Notes under the pieces: model-generated
Seen by the model: only the letters and a program-made list of their open reading frames with translations
Databases searched by the model: none
What the model was told of the DNA's origin: nothing
Made by a program: the position numbers and the translations under genes
Source of the DNA: an uncultured bacterium
Lineage (GTDB): Bacteria; Bacillota_I; Bacilli_A; Mycoplasmatales; Metamycoplasmataceae
DNA length: 5,006 bases
Assembly: GCA_929200685.1 (NCBI GenBank)
Contig: CAKNAO010000045.1
Coordinates: 1 to 5,006, forward strand
Direction of reading: 5' to 3'
In this document: positions 1 through 5,006 of the stretch, one piece after another
How positions within the stretch are numbered: the first letter of the stretch is position 1
Layout: each line of letters opens with the position of its first letter

Positions 1-236
1 CCTGTATATACATTCATTTTTATAATCACTAGTTTTATTTGGTTATTACACATTTTCAAAATAATATTATTTATTTCATCAATATTTTTTTCAGATTTAT
101 AAAAAAATGCATTTGATTTATTTTTTAATTTAATTCCATTTTTAAAAATAAAATCATGAATATTTTTACTGTAATTTGATTTCTTTTTTTTGTCAATATC
201 ACCATCTATTTTAAATCAAATAAAATAATTAATCAT
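1..236 (-). CDS. Small protein of unknown function, partial (C-terminus beyond left edge); weak Cas2/VapD-like pattern
   Basis: The 5' part of a gene, 78 complete codons with no stop before the window edge. I do not recognise it firmly. The start is ATG at 236, chosen because AAGGGAG lies 5 bases upstream and the ATG overlaps the end of the preceding gene by 8 bases, a typical translational-coupling arrangement. The visible pattern is a short hydrophobic strand (NYFIWFKID, residues 3-11) ending in acidic D11/D13, a lysine-rich loop, a helix (about 22-34) ending in a Gly (NGI), a strand-like SNAFFYKSE (41-49), a second amphipathic helix (51-64) and a hydrophobic strand (IKLVIIKMNVY, 67-77). 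This order resembles the ferredoxin-like fold of Cas2 and VapD ribonucleases, but there is no decisive motif, so this is a structural guess. The single tryptophan (W7) is UGA. Its partner in the operon is the HEPN/Abi-like gene upstream. Confidence 0.8.
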
Positions 237-864
237 TTTTTCTCCCTTTTGTTTGTATTTTTCTACATAAATTAATTGATTTTTCAAAAATTCAATCTTT
301 ATCTTTATTTATTTTTTCCATTGAATTTAGTGATCTTAAACTTAAAAATATTTCCTTTTTACTTTTTAAATGTGCAAATCCATTTCGAATATTTCTTACA
401 TTTTTAAGAGCTATAATTAATTCTTTTTTTTCTTTTTTAGTTGAAAAACCCATAAATTTATTTTTAAAAATATCTTTTCTTAAAGAATTTCATAATATTA
501 TTTTTTTTCCAAGACTTAAATTTTTAATTTCATAAATTGATAAATTTTTATTTAGATTTTTTAATTTATTTTCAATTTTTTCAATTTCTTTATTTTTAAG
601 ATTTTTTGAAGAAAAATATTTTTCTTTTTTTAAAAATAAATCATCATTATCTTTTAAATCCACTAAAATATTTTTGCATAAATAGTGTTCAAGTCTAAGT
701 TCAATTTCATTAATTTTAATATTTTCTTCCACAACTCATTTATTGTACTTTTTTATTTCTGAATCATTTAAATCATTATTTTCTCATCTTTCTTTAAGAG
801 TGTTTAACTTTTTGAAATTAGTTAATTTTGTTTTATTTATTTTACTTATTTTATTTTTTCTCAT
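229..864 (-). CDS. HEPN / Abi-like protein (Abi_2/AbiF-type, putative RNase or RNA-binding), 211 aa
   Basis: Encodes 211 residues if UGA is read as Trp (W43 and W125 are both UGA; with the standard code the gene appears broken). Start ATG at 864 is the first ATG after the divergent promoter; an inner GTG at 732 would give a false short version. The N-terminal 40 residues are basic and Lys/Asn rich. Residues 50-62 (NEIELRLEHYLCK) and 115-132 (NLSLGKKIILWNSLRKDI) are predicted helices like those of Abi family proteins. Residues 154-167 carry LKNVRNIRNGFAHL, in which R160-N161...H165 is the Rx4-6H signature of HEPN domains, many of which are metal-independent ribonucleases, and matches the RNxxxH of Abi_2 proteins. 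Function as an RNA-cutting abortive-infection or toxin protein is inferred. There is no Shine-Dalgarno site; a TATAAT box at 878-883 predicts a leader of only about 7 bases. The stop TAA (229-231) overlaps the next gene's start. Exact family assignment is moderate; the HEPN motif is clearly visible. Confidence 0.85.
242..248 (-). promoter_or_regulatory. Shine-Dalgarno site of the small partner gene
   Basis: AAGGGAG on the minus strand, 5 bases before the ATG at 236 and lying inside the last codons of the HEPN/Abi-like gene. It decides the start of the downstream gene. It contrasts with the absence of any such site before the upstream gene. Confidence 0.75.
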
Positions 865-872
865 ATTTAATA

Positions 873-887
873 ATTGTATTATATAAT
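873..887 (-). promoter_or_regulatory. Promoter core (-10 box) of the HEPN/Abi-like operon
   Basis: Minus-strand ATTATATAATACAAT contains a perfect TATAAT at 883-878. A start about 7 bases further on would fall near 871, leaving some 7 untranslated bases before the ATG at 864. No convincing -35 box is seen, which is common in such A/T-rich genomes. Nearly the same string precedes the helicase gene. Confidence 0.5.
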
Positions 888-970
888 TTAATAATGAATT
901 TATCTTTTTATAAAAATATTAAAAATAAAATTATTAATAAATTGATTTTTTTGTTAAATATAAATAATAA

Positions 971-1001
971 TTTACTATTTTTTAAAAATTATATTTATAA
1001 T
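971..1001 (+). promoter_or_regulatory. Putative promoter of the membrane protein gene
   Basis: A perfect TATAAT at 996-1001 is preceded by TTTACT at 971-976, a four-of-six match to TTGACA, with a rather long 19-base spacer. Transcription starting near 1008 would give a leader of about 50 bases that contains the Shine-Dalgarno site. In DNA this rich in A/T a chance TATAAT is not rare, so confidence is moderate. Confidence 0.45.
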
Positions 1002-1042
1002 CAAAATGTATGTTTATAAAAATTGTAATTTTGTTTTAAATT

Positions 1043-1049
1043 AAGGAGA
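1043..1049 (+). promoter_or_regulatory. Shine-Dalgarno site of the membrane protein gene
   Basis: AAGGAGA, a strong match to the anti-Shine-Dalgarno sequence, 8 bases before the ATG at 1058. It fixes this start over the internal ATG at 1133. Confidence 0.8.
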
Positions 1050-1057
1050 AAATAAAA

Positions 1058-1714
1058 ATGAGATCTAATTTTAAATTAAATAAAGTCAATATATGATGAT
1101 GATTATTAACTACATTTGCTTTTGCTAGAATTATGCTTTATATATTGGATCCTTTTCTTTTTAATTTTTCTATAAAAGAATTTGATTTTAAAATTTATTT
1201 ACATTTTACTTTTCAAGCTAATCTTATGGGATTAATAATTGGTATTCTTTTAATTACTAAAAAAGATTCAATTAATGTTCAAAATTTTAAAATTTTATCA
1301 ATTGTTTCATTATTAATTGCATGCATTGTTTTTTGAACAATTATTTTTCCTGAACGAGGAACAAAATACTATACTCTTTTTTCTTTTATTGAAACAACAG
1401 TATCTCATGGTTTAATACCATTTTTGATAATTATTGCTTTTTTAATTGATTGTAAAAATAGAAAAAATAGTTTTAAATTAAAAATGATTAAAACTACTTT
1501 ATTATTAATGATTTTTCCAATTTTGTGATTAATAATGGCAGTTATTATTTATTATACAATTGATTATCCAATTTATAGTTTCTTAGATTTTAATAATAAA
1601 TCAATTATTAAAATAATAATTTATATAACAACAATTTCAGTTTTATTTATTAGTTTTTCTATCTTTTTTATTTGATTAAATAATAAATATATTTTTCAAC
1701 AAAAAACTAAATAA
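1058..1714 (+). CDS. Six-helix membrane protein, Pr6Pr / AIG1-ADTRP (FAR-17a)-like, 218 aa
   Basis: Encodes 218 residues with UGA read as Trp (three consecutive UGA codons give W13-W15; also W93, W157, W206). Six hydrophobic segments fall at about 12-32, 47-66, 78-98, 109-131, 145-166 and 183-207. The basic clusters (K6-K9, K68-K69, K133-K145, C-terminus) put both ends in the cytoplasm. HFTFQANL (49-56), VSHGLIPFLI (115-124) and YPIYSFLDFN (170-179) resemble the conserved YFTxQSNL, LHxxxP and YPYPFLD stretches that I recall from Pr6Pr-type membrane proteins. In the related animal proteins AIG1 and ADTRP a Thr and a His at comparable places are the active site of fatty-acid-ester (FAHFA) hydrolysis; T51 and H117 would correspond, both near the outer face. 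The activity in bacteria is unproven. It has its own promoter and Shine-Dalgarno site and is not in an operon with its neighbours. Presence of the gene is near certain; the family is a motif-based judgement. Confidence 0.9.
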
Positions 1715-1734
1715 AATTTAAGAATTAATTTTAT
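1711..1734. terminator. A/T-only inverted repeat over both convergent stop codons, possible weak bidirectional terminator
   Basis: ATAAAATT (1711-1718) pairs perfectly with AATTTTAT (1727-1734) around an 8-base loop. The left arm includes the stop TAA of the membrane protein gene and the right arm the stop TAA of the helicase gene on the other strand. The stem has no G-C pair and no long U tract follows directly, so it is weak as an intrinsic terminator. No other terminator candidate exists in the 16-base gap between the genes. Confidence 0.35.
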
Positions 1735-4700
1735 GATGATAATAATTGAATTATTTTATTAATTTCATCTTTTTTATTAATTCTTCAATTAATTTCTGTT
1801 ATTCTATAAATAGGATAACCTTTAGCTTCAATAAATTTTTGTCTTTCAATATCTTTAATCATTTTTTCAAATCCAGAATGATATCTATAACCATCAACTT
1901 CAATTCCAAGCATAAATTCATCATTTTTAAGATTTATAATAGCTATATCAACACTATATGAACCAATTAAAAATTGAGTTTGAATTTTTGCTTTTAGAGG
2001 TAATTTTAAGTTTTTTGCTAAATGATCATAAACTTTTTCTTCAAAACCAGAATCGAATTTTTCTAGTTTTTTATTAGATTTTAATAAATATTTTTTTCTT
2101 TCAATGCTTTTTAGTTCAAGATATCTTAATCATTCTTTTAATACTCTTATTGAATCATTATTAGTTTTAGAAAATATATCTGTTGATTTAATTGATTTAA
2201 ACACAATCATTTTTTCCATTGCTCTTGAAATAGCAACATTTAAAGCATTTTTACCTTCAGGTCTTGCTACATAAGTAGAACCAAAACGTGCATTTTTATC
2301 ATAAGCAACTGATACAATAACCAAATTAGCCTCATCACCTTGAATGTTTTCAAGATTTCTTAAAAATAATTTTCCTTTTTCTAACATTTTAATAATAGGG
2401 TTATATATTTCTTTATTATAAATAAGTGATTCTATATATTGCTTTTGATTTGAATTAAGTGTTAATAAAATAATTTTTTCAAAATTATTAGCAACTTCAA
2501 TAAGCTTTTTTAATGCAGCATTAGCTTCTTTTTCATTAGTTCTTGTTTCTCATTTACCATCAACATCATAAACCTCTATAGATTTTTTATTTATAAATTC
2601 TTTATTATCTAAAACATCTAAATCACTTTTATAAAATTCTTTAGATGAAAACATCATTAATTCTGAAGATTTTGAACGATAATTTTTTGTAAGCATATAT
2701 TCTCTTGCTTTTAAGCCTTTTCTATAAGCAAAATCAAGTAAAGAATCAACATCAGTTTCATCTTCATCAAAAAAAGTTGAATTGTCTCTTGTTCTCATTC
2801 AATTTGTTGGTTTCATTTGCTGGTGATCACCAGCAATAATTGCTTTTTTACTCATGCAAATAAAAGGAATGCTTTTTTCTAAGTGCATTTGAGAGGCTTC
2901 ATCAAAAATTGCATAATCATATTCTTTGTTTATATTAATAATTTTAGCTAATGTTTGAGGAGTAGAAACAAAGACACTAAATAATTCTCTAATTATTTTT
3001 TTATGTATATTAACAAATTTATAGGGTATTCTTCATCCTGATTTACAATTTTTAAGAAAAGAATTAACTTGTTTTTTTGTTTCTATATTTTTCTTTAATT
3101 TTTTAATTTTATTTTTAAATTTTAAAACAAGCAACATTTCTAAATAAAATTCATCACTTTGAAAATTTGTTTTATCATTTTGGAATTTTTTTTCATTTTC
3201 TAAATATTTTTCAATTTTATTTAAATTTTCAAGATCATAAATCATAGCTATTTTGTTAAAAAGATTTATATTTTGATTATAAAAATAAAATAATTTTTTT
3301 AATTCACGAATTTCTTTAGGATAACGTTTTCAAATAATTCCTTTTTTTTGATAACCTAATCTATTGATTGTTTGTTCAAAATTTTCATCATCATTAATTT
3401 CTTTTAAAACATTTTTGTTTGCATCAATAATTTCTTTTGAATTAATTAAATAATTAGATCTATTTGGAGAAATTAAATCTTCTTTTTTAAGGATATTTCA
3501 AACTTCAATAAGAACTTTTATATTTTTTTCTTGATTTAATTTTTGTTTTTGATCAAACATTTTTCATTCAGCATCAGTCATTAAAGTTTTTGGATATTCA
3601 TTATATATATTAATTTTAATTTTTGTTATATAGTCCAATAAATCATTAAAAGGTTTATAAAATAATTTTTTATCTATTTTTTTATCAACAAGACCAAAAA
3701 ACATAAATTTTGATAATTTACCCATTCTTTCTTTAATAACATCAAGAGCAGCCTTTTTTTCTGATGTAACAATTACACTATTATTATTTATAAGAAGATT
3801 AGCAATAATATTAGAAATTACTTGTGATTTACCTGTACCAGGCGGACCTCATATAATGGCATGATCATTAAAAGCACCTATGATAGCTTTTTCTTGTGAA
3901 AAATCAGTTGGATTAATTCTATAAATAGATTCTTTATTTTCTAATTTTTTGTTAATTAAACTTTTAAAATCTTTAAGAACATCAACATCAAGAATATCTT
4001 CAATTGCATCTTTTTTAATTAGTTTTATTAGTTTATCTCTTAAAACACCACCCGAAGGTGAAATAATCGAGAGAATAATACCAGGTGCATATTGAGGAAG
4101 TGTATTTTTAATTTCATCTCTTTTTAAAAAATTGAAATTATCACAAAAATCTATTTTTTTTCCAATAATTTTATTTAATGATTTAGCAAAAATTTCAGTA
4201 GCTTCTTTAAGAGAAAATGGTTCTTCTTCATTTAATTTAGGTAATGAAAATGAATCAATATTTTGTAATAAAAATAAAAGTTTTTCATTTACATCAACAG
4301 AATCATCTACTGATTTAATTTTTATTTCATTATTTTTTGTTATTAATATTTCTACTTTTTTTAAAACAAGAGGAGCATAAATTGTTTTTGAAAAATTTTT
4401 AACTTTAATAAACATCGTCCCAATATATAGTGGTCATGAATTTGTTTGAACTTGTTTATCTAAATATCTATTTTTAAACATTTTTCATTTACTCATTTTT
4501 TTACTTTTTTGTCTTTTAATTTTATTAATAATTTCTTCTTTATAACTAAAATTTTTATCTAAAAATTTTTTATCGATTTTTGAAATAAAAATACCATAAT
4601 GATGAATTATATTGTTAAATTCTTCAAAATTAGAAGTAAATTCAAGAGCTTCAATCATTACATTATCATTAACATCTCTTATTTTGACATCAAATGTTTT

Positions 4701-4901
4701 ATTATTAAAAATTTTTTTATAATCATTATTATTTAAAAGATTTTTAAGATTAAAATTATTAATTTTACTAGACACAAAAGTAGCATTATCCCAATTATTA
4801 ATACCGAGAAGATTATTAAGCATTTTTCTATATTGTGGTTTATTTTTTAATTTTTTTTCTATACTAGATAATATAGATTTTTCTTGATTGTATTTATTCA
4901 T
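1731..4901 (-). CDS. Superfamily 1 (Upf1-like) helicase with C-terminal Vsr/MTES_1575-type nuclease domain, 1056 aa
   Basis: One unbroken frame of 1056 residues once UGA is read as Trp (11 UGA, one UGG at W37). The N-terminal 325 residues are an accessory region without a motif I can name; the stretch around 150-180 (WPLYIGTMFIK, then IYAPLVLKKVEI) recalls the part preceding the motor in DUF4011-type helicases. The motor has Q336 (Q motif), Walker A GPPGTGKS 352-359 with K358, motif Ia TSEKKAALD 378-386, VSTPQTL 645-651, motif II DEASQ 667-671, motif III GDHQQMKP 691-698, motif IV NYRS 740-743, motif V QGDE 854-857 and motif VI LNVAISR 887-893 ending in arginine finger R893. A helical, Lys-rich insert of about 240 residues lies between motifs Ia and II. 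The C-terminal domain (about 950-1040) shows E954/E955, VDIAI with D985, GIEVDGYRYHS with E1001, D1003 and H1008, then D1017, R1020 and GYPIYRI, the pattern of Vsr-like/DUF559/MTES_1575 endonucleases. It probably unwinds and cuts DNA (or RNA); a role in defence or repair is inferred. Start ATG 4901 follows an in-frame stop at 4923-4925. Confidence 0.95.
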
Positions 4902-4915
4902 TGTATTAATATAAT
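4900..4915 (-). promoter_or_regulatory. Putative promoter core of the helicase-nuclease gene, leaderless start
   Basis: Minus-strand ATTATATTAATACAAT, whose last two bases are the first two of the ATG at 4901. It contains TATATT (4913-4908), a five-of-six match to TATAAT, so transcription would begin at or beside the start codon. No Shine-Dalgarno site is present upstream. It matches the HEPN/Abi-like promoter core at 873-887 apart from one inserted base. No clear -35 box was found. Confidence 0.4.
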
Positions 4916-5006
4916 AACAATTTTAAAATATTTTTTAATAATGCAATAATAATTTGATCTTAATATTAAGAAATTAAAAAATTTATTTTAAATATATTTT
5001 TAAAAA
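4902..5006. other. Intergenic region upstream of the helicase, runs to the window edge
   Basis: About 105 bases of nearly pure A/T with no open frame I would support. It holds the helicase promoter core and a perfect 12-base palindrome CTTAATATTAAG (4959-4970), which could be an operator but is also easily expected by chance in this composition. No RNA gene or terminator with a G-C stem is seen. Confidence 0.5.

Larger units (their letters stand above)
865..1057. other. Divergent intergenic region, 193 bases
   Basis: Gene-free A/T-rich DNA between the outward-facing HEPN/Abi-like operon and the membrane protein gene. It holds the -10 boxes of both units and the Shine-Dalgarno site of the right-hand gene. 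I see no tRNA-like, riboswitch-like or strong hairpin structure. A short plus-strand open frame at 828-1019 crosses it but has no ribosome binding site and overlaps the promoters, so it is not called. Confidence 0.6.

Noticed and set aside
1..864. CRISPR-associated Cas2 gene with a CRISPR array nearby
   Set aside because: The similarity to Cas2 is only a fold-like pattern; no cas1, no direct repeats with spacers and no leader are seen.
828..1019. 63-residue plus-strand open frame, hydrophobic
   Set aside because: It begins inside the HEPN/Abi-like gene on the other strand, covers both promoters, has no Shine-Dalgarno site, and its hydrophobic look comes from poly-A/T composition.
1746..1961. 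71-residue plus-strand open frame
   Set aside because: It is antisense to the nuclease domain of the helicase, has no ribosome binding site, and the opposite frame has clear motifs.
3061..3320. Simple A/T low-complexity tract as a phase-variable repeat
   Set aside because: The homopolymer runs are short and irregular and lie in the Lys-rich insert of the helicase; no tandem unit repeats that would suggest slipped-strand switching.
4132..4380. 82-residue plus-strand open frame
   Set aside because: It is antisense to the helicase N-terminal region with no start signals; a shadow of the real gene.
1731..4901. Helicase as a decayed pseudogene with many internal stops
   Set aside because: All internal stops are UGA in one frame, no TAA or TAG occurs, and every helicase motif is intact, so the gene is whole under code 4.
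1..5006. tRNA, rRNA or riboswitch genes and insertion sequences
   Set aside because: The gene-free stretches are short and almost pure A/T, with no cloverleaf arms, conserved rRNA strings, transposase frames or terminal inverted repeats.

Overview
The window reads as a mollicute chromosome or an element living in one (Mycoplasma, Spiroplasma, Mesoplasma or Entomoplasma type). The DNA is very A+T rich. Long reading frames close only if UGA is read as tryptophan (genetic code 4); under the standard code every gene except the first, partial one breaks into pieces. Most tryptophans are UGA, with a rare UGG (helicase residue 37). Proteins are rich in Lys, Asn and Ile. I cannot name the species from the sequence.

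Layout from left to right: (1) minus strand, 1-236: the first 78 residues of a small protein that runs off the left edge, with a beta-alpha-beta-like pattern that faintly resembles Cas2/VapD. (2) minus strand, 229-864: a 211-residue protein with an HEPN-type RNxxxH motif and an Abi_2/AbiF-like C-terminal half; its stop codon overlaps the start of gene 1 by 8 bases, so the two form one transcription unit. (3) 865-1057: a divergent, gene-free promoter region. (4) plus strand, 1058-1714: a 218-residue, six-helix membrane protein resembling the Pr6Pr/AIG1-ADTRP (FAR-17a) families. (5) minus strand, 1731-4901: one uninterrupted 1056-residue superfamily 1 (Upf1-like) helicase with a C-terminal Vsr/MTES_1575-type nuclease domain, convergent with gene 4 across a 16-base gap. 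(6) 4902-5006: A/T-rich upstream region of the helicase.

How they may work together: the HEPN/Abi-like gene, its overlapping small partner and the helicase-nuclease are all of kinds often found in defence or conflict loci (abortive infection, toxin-antitoxin, anti-phage nuclease-helicases). A small accessory or defence locus is the most interesting reading, but it is an inference from families and proximity. The membrane protein between them has no evident link. The two minus-strand units share a nearly identical A/T-rich promoter core (ATTATA(T)TAATACAAT) placed so close to their start codons that both mRNAs look leaderless or nearly so. The membrane gene and the small partner gene have clear Shine-Dalgarno sites.
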